NCBI GenBank assembly: GCA_046757725.1
Contig: JBHHYU010000001.1
Coordinates: forward strand, 46,026-110,025
Direction: 5' to 3'
DNA length: 64,000 bases
Origin: JBHHYU01 sp046757725
GTDB taxonomy: Bacteria > Desulfobacterota > Binatia > UBA9968
This document shows, one piece after another, positions 8,382 through 16,315 of the stretch; position 1 is the stretch's first letter, and each line of letters opens with the position of its first letter. Made by a program: the position numbers and the translations under genes. A model generated the notes under the pieces. That model was given only the letters and a program-made list of their open reading frames with translations. It had not been told where the DNA came from and did not search any database.

Positions 8382-9355
8382 GCCGGCGCGTTTGGGGTTG
8401 GATGATCATTTTTGTTTCTTTGTTATTTACCTTTCTGTTGACTCTCAGCGTCGGTCCGGTGACACTCTCTCTTCCGGAAATGTCTGCGACGGAGAAAATA
8501 ATTTTGTTCAACCTGCGTCTTCCCCGTAGCCTCTCAGCCTTTTTCGTCGGCGGCGGGTTGGCGCTTTCAGGTGCTATCTTTCAGGGGATCTTTCGTAATC
8601 CGCTGGCCGATAGCTACCTCCTGGGGGTCTCGTCGGGAGCGTCACTCGGCGCTGCGGCGGCCCTGGTGCTTGGGTTAACCTCTCCCCTGGCTGCCTTCAC
8701 CGCCGTCAGCATCTTTTCCTTTGCGGGTTCGCTGCTTGCTTTGGCCTTGGTCTTTTACTTCGCTACCCGGAACGGACAGATCTCGATCTTTCGCCTACTG
8801 CTGGCAGGATTGGGAGTGAGCCTTTTCATCTCCTCTCTGGTCGCCGTGCTCATGCTTCTGGCCGAAGAACAGCTCAAAGCGTTGATCTTCTTCTTTCTCG
8901 GGGGATTTTCTACCTCGGGATGGGATAGCGCATGGCTGTCGCTCACCTGCGTGCCTTTGGGGGTCTTCACGGCCTGCTTCTTCGCGCGCGAGCTGAATGT
9001 TCTCTTACTGGGAGACGAGACGGCTAAGAGTAGTGGGATTCATACCGGCCGTATACAACTGCTCTATGCCATCCTGGCTGCGTTTTTAACTTCGGTTTCG
9101 GTGTCGATCGCCGGTCTCATCGGCTTTGTCGGGCTGATTGTTCCACATATGATCCGGATCATGTTTGGTGCCGACCACCGGACTCTCTTCCCGCTGACTT
9201 TCTTTGTCGGCGGTCTGTTTCTCGTTCTCTGCGATACCGTCGCAAAGACCGCGATTGCCCCGGCCGAGCTGCCGGTGGGCATCGTGACCTCGCTGGTCGG
9301 AGTGCCCTTCTTTCTCTATCTGCTTCGGAAAGAGACGGGTGGATATGGGCTCTAA
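8378..9355 (+). CDS. btuC: Cobalamin ABC transporter permease (FecCD family)
   Basis: A 325-residue polytopic permease of the BtuC/FecCD family with about ten helices. Conserved segments are LRLPRSLSAFFVGGGLALSGAIFQGIFRNPLADSYLLGVSSGAS near the start, the LLLGDETAKSSGI coupling region (ATPase contact) at about 205-217, and GLIGFVGLIVPHMIRIMFGADHR at about 248-270. Length matches BtuC (326). The start at 8378 is chosen for the ATGA overlap with btuF. It overlaps btuD by 11-17 bases. Confidence 0.92.
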   Translation: MSRRVWGWMIIFVSLLFTFLLTLSVGPVTLSLPEMSATEKIILFNLRLPRSLSAFFVGGGLALSGAIFQGIFRNPLADSYLLGVSSGASLGAAAALVLGLTSPLAAFTAVSIFSFAGSLLALALVFYFATRNGQISIFRLLLAGLGVSLFISSLVAVLMLLAEEQLKALIFFFLGGFSTSGWDSAWLSLTCVPLGVFTACFFARELNVLLLGDETAKSSGIHTGRIQLLYAILAAFLTSVSVSIAGLIGFVGLIVPHMIRIMFGADHRTLFPLTFFVGGLFLVLCDTVAKTAIAPAELPVGIVTSLVGVPFFLYLLRKETGGYGL

Positions 9356-10154
9356 AAAGGAATGGCAAACCGTTCTCGAGGCCCAAAACCTGTCCTTTGG
9401 CTACGGTGAAAAACCCGTGCTTCAGGATATCTTTCTTTCCGTCCGAGAGGGCGACCTTTTGGCCCTCATGGGTCCCAACGGCTCCGGCAAAACCACGCTC
9501 CTGAAGGTGCTTCTCGGTATCCTTGCTCCCGAACAGGGAACCGTGTTGCTGTACAACCAGACTCTAGACTCTTATCCGCCGAAAGAGAGGGCGAAAAAGG
9601 TTGCTTATGTTCCGCAGCAACCGGAGTTGAGTTTTCCGCTGACGGTGTTCGAGCTGGTCTCGTTGGGAAGGTACCCACACATCGTCCGCTTCGCGCGCAA
9701 ACCCGAAGAGACGACGGCGATTGAAGAGGCGCTGGCGCTGACGGATTCCGCCCACCTGAAGGATCGAAAATTCGCCACCCTCAGCGGTGGCGAAAAGCAG
9801 AAGGTATTGATATCGAGGTCGTTGGCCCAGTCAACGGGCATCCTGCTGCTGGACGAGCCGACGGTCCACCTGGATCTTCGCTATCAGCTGCAGATCTTGA
9901 AGATGTTAAAAAAACTATCCATCGAGCGGCGCGCGACGGTCGTTGCGGTTTTGCATGACGTCAATCTTGTCTCCCTTTTTGCAGATAGGGTTGTCATGCT
10001 GCACTCCGGAAAGATCTACCGCTGCGGAACTGTCCGGGAAGTGATGACCGAAGAAAACATCAAAGAGGTGTTCGGCGTAGATATGACAGGACAAGACCAC
10101 AGCGGAGCGGTTGGCCGCTATTTTCTCCCGCGTGATCCGCTTAGTACGAAGTGA
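9345..10154 (+). CDS. btuD: Cobalamin ABC transporter ATPase
   Basis: A ~269-residue ABC ATPase. Walker A GPNGSGKTTLLK (about 41-52), Q-loop VPQQPELSF, signature LSGGEKQKVLISRSLAQ, Walker B GILLLDEPTVHLDL and switch His in VLHDVNL are all intact. It powers BtuC-mediated import of the corrinoid. Translation starts inside btuC, either at ATG 9345 or GTG 9339. Length is close to other FecE/BtuD ATPases. It ends 9 nt before the truncated cbiA/cobB reading frame. Confidence 0.92.
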   Translation: MGSKKEWQTVLEAQNLSFGYGEKPVLQDIFLSVREGDLLALMGPNGSGKTTLLKVLLGILAPEQGTVLLYNQTLDSYPPKERAKKVAYVPQQPELSFPLTVFELVSLGRYPHIVRFARKPEETTAIEEALALTDSAHLKDRKFATLSGGEKQKVLISRSLAQSTGILLLDEPTVHLDLRYQLQILKMLKKLSIERRATVVAVLHDVNLVSLFADRVVMLHSGKIYRCGTVREVMTEENIKEVFGVDMTGQDHSGAVGRYFLPRDPLSTK

Positions 10155-10163
10155 GGTCGAAGC

Positions 10164-10334
10164 ATGGAAGGATTCTTGATTGCCGGGAGTGGCAGTGGGG
10201 TGGGAATGCCCACCGTTGTGACGGGACTTATGGCCGCACTGCCGATCTCACGGGTAAATAACCCAAAGACAGTCAGTAAGCTTTTATTTCCTGAGCGGAG
10301 GAGACCTCACAGCGGCCTGTTTGCTTTCCTGTAG
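10164..10334 (+). pseudogene. Truncated cobyrinate a,c-diamide synthase (CbiA/CobB) N-terminus
   Basis: From the ATG at 10164, nine bases after btuD, the frame reads MEGFLIAGSGSGVGMPTVVT and then GLMAAL. This is the unmistakable start of the CbiA/CobB family (usual form [21 protein letters not shown]). Resemblance stops after about 26 residues; the frame then drifts through unrelated codons to a stop at 10332-10334, within the 3' end of the opposing dehydrogenase gene. The Walker A Lys-Thr-Thr has decayed to Met-Pro-Thr, so even the stub is non-functional. A full gene is ~450 codons. The operon was therefore once longer and lost its end by deletion or rearrangement. Confidence 0.75.
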
Positions 10335-11464
10335 CCAAGGGCGTCTTGAGCAATGATGAGTTTTTGGATATTAGATGAGCCTTCGACGATCTGGTAAGAC
10401 TTGGCATCCCGCAAATGACGCTCCGCGGGAAATTCCGTTGAATAGCCGTAGGCCCCTAGGATCCTGAGGGAGACATCCGCGGCAAACGCTGCGGCTTCGG
10501 CGGCGGTGTATTTAGCTATGGAGACTGCGAGATTATTGGGCCGTTTTTGATCTGCAAGCCATGCCGCACGATAGACCAACAGGCGTGCTCCCTCTTCACG
10601 CACCACCATTTGGGCAATCAGGTCCTGGTTCATCTGAAAGCGACCGATCTTTTGTCCGAACTGTTCCCTCTGGTTAGCGTAGCGTACAGCCTCCTCCCGA
10701 GCCGCCCGTGCCAAACCCAACGCCCCGGCGGCGCAACTCAGCCGGGTCTGATTAAGTTGCCACATACAGACCTTGAAACCTTCACCTTCCTCCCCGATGA
10801 GGTTCTTTACCGGAACACGGAAATCTTCCAAGTTAATTTCACCTACGGGTGAGGCATGGACGCCAAGTGTCTCCAGAGATCGGCGGGTTACCCCGTGCTG
10901 ATGCAAATCCGCGTAAAAGGCCGAGATTCCCCGGTGTTTCTTGGAGGGATCCGTGGAGGCATAGATAAGGGCCCTATCCGCGACCGTTGCGTTGGAAATC
11001 CAAATTTTAGATCCCGTCAGAACATAGCTGTCCCCCTCTCGGACCGCTGTAGTTCTGATGGCCGCCACGTCCGAACCGGCATCTGCTTCGGTGATGGCAA
11101 AACAGCCGACAAGCTCTCCACGGATCAAGGGTGGAATCCAAATTTTCTTTTGTTCCTCCGTGCCGAAATGGAGTAAGGCTAGTGCTGGGCCGACCTGCAT
11201 GTTGATCAGGACACGCATGGCGCTATGAACCCGGGCGATTTCTTCCGTTATGAGTACTAAAGCTAGAAAACCTAGACCGTTTCCTCCATAGTTCTCTGGG
11301 ATAATGGAGCCGTAAAAACCCAGTTCCCCCATTTTAGAAACCAAGTCTCTGCGAAATGTGTGCTCCCTATCATCCTTGGCAGCGGTAGGGGCAATCTCTT
11401 TTGCGGCGAAATCCCGAGCCAGCTCGCGAACCGCCACTAGTTCTTCTGATAAATCAAATTCCAT
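10307..11464 (-). CDS. Acyl-CoA dehydrogenase
   Basis: A 385-residue flavoprotein of the acyl-CoA dehydrogenase family (N-terminal helical, middle beta, C-terminal helical domains). Seen are CFAITEADAGSDVAAIRTTA (FAD/substrate loop), IWISNATVAD, RANQREQFGQKIGRFQ-type segment (YANQREQFGQKI) and the C-terminal YQIVEGSSNIQKLIIA with the usual catalytic-base Glu. It oxidises an acyl-CoA to the 2-enoyl-CoA, passing electrons to ETF. Specificity is not readable; relatives act on short-chain, glutaryl- or cyclic acyl-CoAs. It is the last gene of a four-gene minus-strand operon (SDR, crotonase, two dehydrogenases). Its 3' end overlaps the cbiA remnant. Confidence 0.88.
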   Translation of the reverse strand: MEFDLSEELVAVRELARDFAAKEIAPTAAKDDREHTFRRDLVSKMGELGFYGSIIPENYGGNGLGFLALVLITEEIARVHSAMRVLINMQVGPALALLHFGTEEQKKIWIPPLIRGELVGCFAITEADAGSDVAAIRTTAVREGDSYVLTGSKIWISNATVADRALIYASTDPSKKHRGISAFYADLHQHGVTRRSLETLGVHASPVGEINLEDFRVPVKNLIGEEGEGFKVCMWQLNQTRLSCAAGALGLARAAREEAVRYANQREQFGQKIGRFQMNQDLIAQMVVREEGARLLVYRAAWLADQKRPNNLAVSIAKYTAAEAAAFAADVSLRILGAYGYSTEFPAERHLRDAKSYQIVEGSSNIQKLIIAQDALGYRKANRPL

Positions 11465-11550
11465 TTCTTCTCCCTATCAGAGGCGGCAGGCAATAGATGC
11501 TAGGCAGCAAAAGCGACGGTTATAAAGACTAGGTTGGATAGGAATTTCGC

Positions 11551-12708
11551 CTATTGCCTGTTTCTGCTTTGCCTAAGCAGGCTCCGTGCTATGACGAGTT
11601 TTTGGATCTCTGAGGTCCCTTCATAGATTCTCAATGCGCGGACTTCGCGGTAAAGTCGTTCCACGACGGTTCCAGCCACTACGCCCATCCCGCCATGGAT
11701 TTGCAGCGCCTGGTCCACGATTCTCTGGGCGGCCTCAGTGGCAAAGAGCTTGGCCATTGAGGACTTCTGTGTCAGACCCTGTCGGCCACAATCATTCATC
11801 GAGGCGGCCTGGTAGACGAGGAGGCGAGATGCCTCCAGCTCTGTGGCCATGTCGGCGAGTTTGAACTGAATCCCCTGGAACCGAGCCAACTCCTGTCCAA
11901 ACTGACGGCGGCTTTGGCTGTACCGGATCCCTTCCTCCAGAGCCCTTTGAGCCAACCCAACGGCTGCAGCCCCGACACTGGCACGGAGGGTGTCCAGAGT
12001 TTTCAGTGCTATTTTGAGCCCTTCCCCTTCTTTACCTAAAAGATTCGTTTCTGAAACACGGCATTCCTCGAAGGCAATAACGCCGATGGGATGGGGAGCG
12101 ATAAGCGGAATCTTCTCTTTAAGAACCAATCCCGGGGTGTCACCCGCCACCACAAAGGCACTGATTCCCTTTGCTCTTTTATCGGGATCCGTCAAGGCAA
12201 AGACCACATAGGTGTCGGCCAGTCCCGCATTGGAAATGAAGCGCTTAACTCCTTTGAGATAATATTCCGTGCCGCGCTTGACTGCCAGGGTTGCCATAGA
12301 GGAAACATCCGACCCCGCCTCTGGCTCCGTAAGGGCGAAGGCAGCAATAGCCTCTCCCATGGCGATGGCCGGGAGATAACGGGCCTTCTGCTCCTCGTTT
12401 CCTGCGATAGTGATGGGATAGCTCCCGAGGCCTTGCATGGCGAACATCGCATCTGCCAGGGAGGAGCCCCGAGCCAATTCCTCCCGAAGCAAACACAAGT
12501 CGCGGGCCTGAACCTTAGCGTGGACACCACCGAATCTTTTGGGCGCCACATAGGCAATAAATCCATCACGGCCGAGCCGCCTTACGAGCTGCACAGCTTT
12601 TTTCTCGATATCTGTTTCGTCTTCGGAAACCCCGAATAGGTTCTTTTCCACCCAGGAACGGATGTGCTCGCGCAGGGATAATTGCTCTTGGTCAAGAAAG
12701 AGATCCAT
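11551..12708 (-). CDS. Acyl-CoA dehydrogenase (second)
   Basis: A 385-residue acyl-CoA dehydrogenase beginning MDLFLDQEQLSLREHIRSW. The frame is open a further 181 codons upstream, but that part lies over the crotonase gene in another frame and is not homologous, so the ATG at 12708 is chosen. Motifs: AFALTEPEAGSDVSSMATLA, KRFISNAGLADTYVVFA, SRRQFGQELARFQGIQFKLADM and IYEGTSEIQKLVIARSLL with the catalytic Glu. It lies 14 nt after the crotonase gene. Two divergent dehydrogenases in one operon suggest a substrate needing two desaturations, as in alicyclic or branched acyl-CoA breakdown (inference). Confidence 0.88.
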   Translation of the reverse strand: MDLFLDQEQLSLREHIRSWVEKNLFGVSEDETDIEKKAVQLVRRLGRDGFIAYVAPKRFGGVHAKVQARDLCLLREELARGSSLADAMFAMQGLGSYPITIAGNEEQKARYLPAIAMGEAIAAFALTEPEAGSDVSSMATLAVKRGTEYYLKGVKRFISNAGLADTYVVFALTDPDKRAKGISAFVVAGDTPGLVLKEKIPLIAPHPIGVIAFEECRVSETNLLGKEGEGLKIALKTLDTLRASVGAAAVGLAQRALEEGIRYSQSRRQFGQELARFQGIQFKLADMATELEASRLLVYQAASMNDCGRQGLTQKSSMAKLFATEAAQRIVDQALQIHGGMGVVAGTVVERLYREVRALRIYEGTSEIQKLVIARSLLRQSRNRQ

Positions 12709-12722
12709 TATGAATCCACATC

Positions 12723-13517
12723 TTACGTTCGGTTGAATATCGGCTTCCTTTTTTCCATAAAGGCCCTGTACCCTTCTTGAAAATCCGGCATCTCCATGCA
12801 TTTGGCCTGGGCAGTAGCCTCCACTTCCAAAGCGGCCTCCAAGTCCATATCTGCCTCGAGCTTGAGTAGCTCCTTGGTCACCCCCAGAGCATGAAGCGGT
12901 CCCTCTTTCAGCCGGCGTGCAAGTGCGTACGCCTCCTCCATTAATTTTTCCTGCGGTAACACTCGATTGGCTAAACCGATCCGATAGGCTTCCTGGGCAT
13001 CTACAGAGTTCCCTAGAAAGAGAAGTTCTGTTGCTTTGGCCTGACCCACTATTTTTGGCAACAAGTACAGGGCCCCCATATCGGCTCCGGCCAGACCTAC
13101 CTTTACAAAGAGAAAGGCAAACCTCGCTTTGTCCGAAACGAGCCGAAAATCGCTCGCCAATGCCAACATGGCTCCTGCACCGGCAGAGATTCCATTGACC
13201 GCCGCTATGATCGGCTGCTTGAGGTTGCGTATGTTTTTCACCACGTTGCACGTCATGCGGGTAAACTTGTATAGTTCATCCCCTTTCATCCGAATCAGTT
13301 TTCCGATAATGCCGTCGACGCTTCCACCGGAGCAGAAACCCTTTCCGTTTCCAGTGATGACCAAGACCTTGACTGTCCTATTCTCGGCTAGCTCTCTCGT
13401 TAGGCTCTCCAGTTCTTCGTAAGTCTGGAAGGTCAAGGCGTTCAGCTTATCCGGATCATTCAGACGGACGGTTGCAATGCCGTCTTCGACTTCGTAGATA
13501 AAACTCTGATAGGTCAT
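12723..13517 (-). CDS. Enoyl-CoA hydratase/isomerase (crotonase family)
   Basis: A 264-residue crotonase. It shows the VLVITGNGKGFCSGGSVDG strand-helix that forms the first oxyanion hole, the second oxyanion stretch PIIAAVNGISAGAGAMLALASDFRLVS, the AGADMGALYLLPKIVGQ segment where hydratases place catalytic acid residues (the second Glu position is Asp or Gly here), and the C-terminal FQEGYRAFMEKRKPIF helix. It probably hydrates or isomerises an enoyl-CoA made by the dehydrogenases downstream. About 85 nt separate it from the SDR gene upstream. Confidence 0.87.
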   Translation of the reverse strand: MTYQSFIYEVEDGIATVRLNDPDKLNALTFQTYEELESLTRELAENRTVKVLVITGNGKGFCSGGSVDGIIGKLIRMKGDELYKFTRMTCNVVKNIRNLKQPIIAAVNGISAGAGAMLALASDFRLVSDKARFAFLFVKVGLAGADMGALYLLPKIVGQAKATELLFLGNSVDAQEAYRIGLANRVLPQEKLMEEAYALARRLKEGPLHALGVTKELLKLEADMDLEAALEVEATAQAKCMEMPDFQEGYRAFMEKRKPIFNRT

Positions 13518-13601
13518 TTTCCGACTCCTCTCGTAAGTTATAAACTAAAAATGGTAACCCAACCCCCGAAGAACTCAAACTTGGAAGCCATAGGGCAAAA
13601 C

Positions 13602-14381
13602 TCACATCATAACCGCTCCACCATCCACGTTAATCGCTTGTCCCGTAATCCCCTTTGCCGACTCGGCGGCCAAGGTCAGGGTCAGGTCCGCAACTTCCTC
13701 AGGTGAGATCAACCGCTTCTGAGGTGAGGTACCCTTAAAAAAGTTGAGCACTTTTTCTGGATCCTTACCTGTTTTTTCGGCCATCGACTTCGCGTTATTC
13801 AGTGTTAAGGGAGTATCAACATAGCCCGGGCACACGGCATTGACCGTAACACCGGATCTTGCCATCTCGATGGCCAGGGCACGTGTCAGCCCCAAGACGG
13901 CGTGCTTTGATGTCGTATATGCGGAGATATGGGAGTAAGCAACTTTGGCGACCGTTGAAGCGATGTTAATAATCCTTCCCCAACCCGATGCGATCATTGC
14001 TGGAAGAAAGGCTCTGCAGCAGTAGTAAGTCCCCGTTAGATTGACCTTCAAAACTTCTTCCCAAAGTCGATCATCCATCTGCAAGAAGGCTACAGCCGGA
14101 GCAATTCCGGCATTATTGATTAAAACCTGGACAGGTCCAAGACGGGCTTTGATCTCATGCTCCAGTTTTTCGACCTGGTTTTTTTTGGTAACATCGCAGG
14201 GCAAGGCAAGGGCGTCAGACCCAACATTGCGGATCTCCTCAACTACCGCCTCAAGGCTCTCCTGAGTTCGTCCCGTAACGACCACGCGGGAACCCTGAGC
14301 AGCAAAAGCAAGGGCAATGGAACGCCCGATGCCTCGGCTGCCTCCTGTCACCAAGACGATCTTGCCATTACGCTCTTTCAT
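13602..14381 (-). CDS. Short-chain dehydrogenase/reductase (3-hydroxyacyl-CoA/3-oxoacyl type)
   Basis: A 259-residue classical SDR. Cofactor motif TGGSRGIGRSIA (about 12-23), NNAGIAPAV (about 89-97), Ser in IINIASTVAKVAYS, the catalytic YTTSK (Tyr about 155, Lys about 159), and VCPGYVDTPLT. The basic Arg after the glycine motif and VTGRTQ suggest NADP or NAD use that I cannot decide. As first gene of the minus-strand degradation operon it most likely oxidises the 3-hydroxyacyl-CoA formed by the crotonase. No thiolase or CoA ligase is present nearby, so the pathway is incomplete in the window. Confidence 0.87.
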   Translation of the reverse strand: MKERNGKIVLVTGGSRGIGRSIALAFAAQGSRVVVTGRTQESLEAVVEEIRNVGSDALALPCDVTKKNQVEKLEHEIKARLGPVQVLINNAGIAPAVAFLQMDDRLWEEVLKVNLTGTYYCCRAFLPAMIASGWGRIINIASTVAKVAYSHISAYTTSKHAVLGLTRALAIEMARSGVTVNAVCPGYVDTPLTLNNAKSMAEKTGKDPEKVLNFFKGTSPQKRLISPEEVADLTLTLAAESAKGITGQAINVDGGAVMM

Positions 14382-14449
14382 GATGTTCCCGTTTCCTCAA
14401 GCTTCCGATAGATAAATCAAAGAATATGGCCGCTATGCAGCCGCGTCAA

Positions 14450-14458
14450 GTCCTGGGA
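14450..14458. repeat. Left 9 bp target-site duplication of element copy B
   Basis: GTCCTGGGA, repeated exactly at 14804-14812, brackets element copy B. Confidence 0.85.
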
Positions 14459-14803
14459 GGCTCTCCGTTAAAGAGAGTGGTTCCTCAGGAGAAAACCTTC
14501 CGGCCTGAGTCGATAAGTCTGTGCCTCGACGGCCACCCTCCCGTCCCCTTTGGGTGAGCTCTCTGACAGCTTGGGCCTACCTCCAACCTCCACGTCCCCG
14601 TGCCCCAGTCCTGCAGGTTTCCTCCCTCGGAACCGGATGCATGGGTGCACGGTGCGGGGGTAGGCTCCGAAGAAAGGGAGACGTCAAACTGTGATCGTGC
14701 TCGGTGTCGAACACGAAACACGAACACGAGCCACGAAATGGGCTCCCACTGAGGAGCGGGCTCCCTGCGCCTCTGGAGCACCACATTTGTTAACGGTAGA
14801 GCC
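14459..14803 (+). mobile_element. MITE-like non-autonomous element, copy B (345 bp)
   Basis: Begins GGCTCTCCGTTAA at 14459 and ends at 14803 with the inverse GGCTCTACCGTTAA. A perfect 9 bp duplication (GTCCTGGGA) flanks it. It is in inverted orientation to copy A at 3589-3955. The two share a conserved arm of ~195 bp (14480-14680), a short conserved block near the other end (CACTGAGGAGCGGGC, 14748-14762) and both termini. The centre (14683-14737) is different and holds a run of short ACACGA-type repeats. It encodes no transposase. The right TSD ends 6 bp before the -35 box of the M48 peptidase promoter. Confidence 0.88.
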
Positions 14804-14812
14804 GTCCTGGGA
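14804..14812. repeat. Right 9 bp target-site duplication of element copy B
   Basis: Second GTCCTGGGA. It is followed by 6 bp and then the TTGATC -35 hexamer at 14819. Confidence 0.85.
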
Positions 14813-14818
14813 TGCCTG

Positions 14819-14847
14819 TTGATCGCTTTCGCAACTCTCTTTATAAT
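14819..14847 (+). promoter_or_regulatory. Predicted sigma70 promoter of the M48 peptidase gene
   Basis: TTGATC (14819-14824), 17 nt spacer, then a perfect TATAAT (14842-14847). It lies just outside the mobile element. Transcription would start near 14854, only about 10 nt before the chosen GTG, so the upstream in-frame TTG at 14819 is excluded as a start. Confidence 0.6.
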
Positions 14848-14863
14848 TCTCCGTAGGAGGATT

Positions 14864-16270
14864 GTGCCTTTGGTACGTTGCCGACTCAAGGGGTCCCTCA
14901 GTGTTTTTTTGTTGTTTATGTTGGGGGCATGTGGTTCTCATCTTCCGAATCTTCCATCCGAGATGCCATTCATGCATCGGATCACCCAAGCGGATGAGAT
15001 AAAAGCCGGTCGACAATTCCGCCGCGAGGCAAAGGACAAGCTCAAGTTTGTACACCGACCGGAAATTGAGCGATATGTCAACGAGGTAGGGCAGAGAATC
15101 CTCTCCGTTATGGGACCTCAACCCTTTGAATATCGTTTTTTTGTGGTAGAAGACTCCCAGGTAAATGCCTTTGCTATTCCTGGCGGATCCATTTATGTAT
15201 TTAGCGGCCTTATTGAACGGGTAACTAGCACGGACGAGTTAGCTAGTGTTTTAGGTCATGAAATCATACACGTAAAGGCACACCATATGGCCCGCATGTC
15301 AGGGCCAAACGTTACGAGCCTGTTAGGGATTCTAGGTTTTTTTCTGACTGCCAGCGGTTCCCAGGCCGCAGGGGTATTGAGCCAAGCCGTGGCTGCGACG
15401 AACCAACTCTCGTACACTCGCAAATTGGAGCAGGAAGCCGATGCTGGTGGTGTCAAAAATATGTCGGCGGCGGGTTATGACCCAAACGCAGCTCTGGGGT
15501 TTCTTAACATCATAGATCAGGAGCGGACCTTAAACCCAGTTGATGTCCCTCCTTTTTTGCTAACTCACCCTCTAAGCCAGGAGCGGCTCAACAGGATGGA
15601 AGCGGTGATACGCTCCTTTAGACTGGAGAGGCCACACTTGGGGCGTCCCGACGGGATCAAGAGAATCCAGACGATGCTGGTTTTGGAAAAACAGGATCCG
15701 GAGGCCGTGTTAGAAAAACTAAAAAAATCATATGGCCAGTCTCCAAAGAGTGCCGAGTCAATGCACCTTTTCGGTCTTGCCCGTTATCGCAAAGGAGATT
15801 GGGGTCCGGCTAGGAACTATTACGAGCAGGCAAGGCGGATTAACCCCAAGTGTCCAGGGATTGATCGGGATTTAGGCCGTCTCTATACCAAAACAGGAGA
15901 GTTCCGTTTGGCCCATGCAGCATTTGAGCGTTCGGTAAAGGCCAGCCCCAATAACTCTCTGAACTATTTATACCTGGGCGAGTTATTTGAGAAGGAATCC
16001 AATCTTCCACAAGCGGTCGGTGCATACCTCAGAGCCCACAACCTCTCCCCCTTGTGGCCTGAACCGCCGCGTCGCATGGGAGTCATCTATGGTAAGATGG
16101 ACCGCATGGCGGATGCCTTTTACTATTCGGCGAGATCCCATCTTTTGTCGGATGAAGATGAAAAGGCAAAGGCCGACCTGCGCCAGGCGTTGTCCCTCTA
16201 TGGAAAAGCCTCTCCTCGCGGCCAAATGGTGAAAGAAGAGCTCGAGGTGATCAAAGCTCGGGACAACTAA
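14864..16270 (+). CDS. M48-family metallopeptidase lipoprotein with TPR repeats (BepA-like)
   Basis: A ~468-residue protein. A lipoprotein signal ends in the lipobox LGAC (Cys about 24). The M48 peptidase domain (about 40-260) carries HEIIH (about 132-136) and the third zinc ligand Glu in the YTRKLEQEADAGG helix. TPR repeats follow (about 290-440: AESMHLFGLARYRKGDWGPARNYYEQARRINP and two more). This is the architecture of BepA/YfgC, a periplasmic quality-control protease and chaperone for outer-membrane proteins. I chose GTG 14864 because an AGGAGG sits 4 nt before it. A strong hairpin follows the stop. Confidence 0.88.
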   Translation: MPLVRCRLKGSLSVFLLFMLGACGSHLPNLPSEMPFMHRITQADEIKAGRQFRREAKDKLKFVHRPEIERYVNEVGQRILSVMGPQPFEYRFFVVEDSQVNAFAIPGGSIYVFSGLIERVTSTDELASVLGHEIIHVKAHHMARMSGPNVTSLLGILGFFLTASGSQAAGVLSQAVAATNQLSYTRKLEQEADAGGVKNMSAAGYDPNAALGFLNIIDQERTLNPVDVPPFLLTHPLSQERLNRMEAVIRSFRLERPHLGRPDGIKRIQTMLVLEKQDPEAVLEKLKKSYGQSPKSAESMHLFGLARYRKGDWGPARNYYEQARRINPKCPGIDRDLGRLYTKTGEFRLAHAAFERSVKASPNNSLNYLYLGELFEKESNLPQAVGAYLRAHNLSPLWPEPPRRMGVIYGKMDRMADAFYYSARSHLLSDEDEKAKADLRQALSLYGKASPRGQMVKEELEVIKARDN

Positions 16271-16291
16271 ACAAACCAAGGACCAATACTA

Positions 16292-16311
16292 CCCTGACCG
16301 GACGGTCGGGG
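16292..16311. terminator. Hairpin between convergent genes
   Basis: CCCTGACCG (16292-16300) pairs with CGGTCGGGG (16303-16311), with one G-T pair and a very tight turn. There is no clear T-tract on either side, so termination is only a possibility. It lies between the M48 gene and the convergent small gene. Confidence 0.3.
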
Positions 16312-16315
16312 CAAT

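Noticed and set aside
12709..13251. 181-codon open upstream extension of the second acyl-CoA dehydrogenase frame
   Set aside because: It overlaps the crotonase gene in a different frame, is Gly/Arg/Ser-rich without family similarity, and homology starts exactly at the ATG at 12708.
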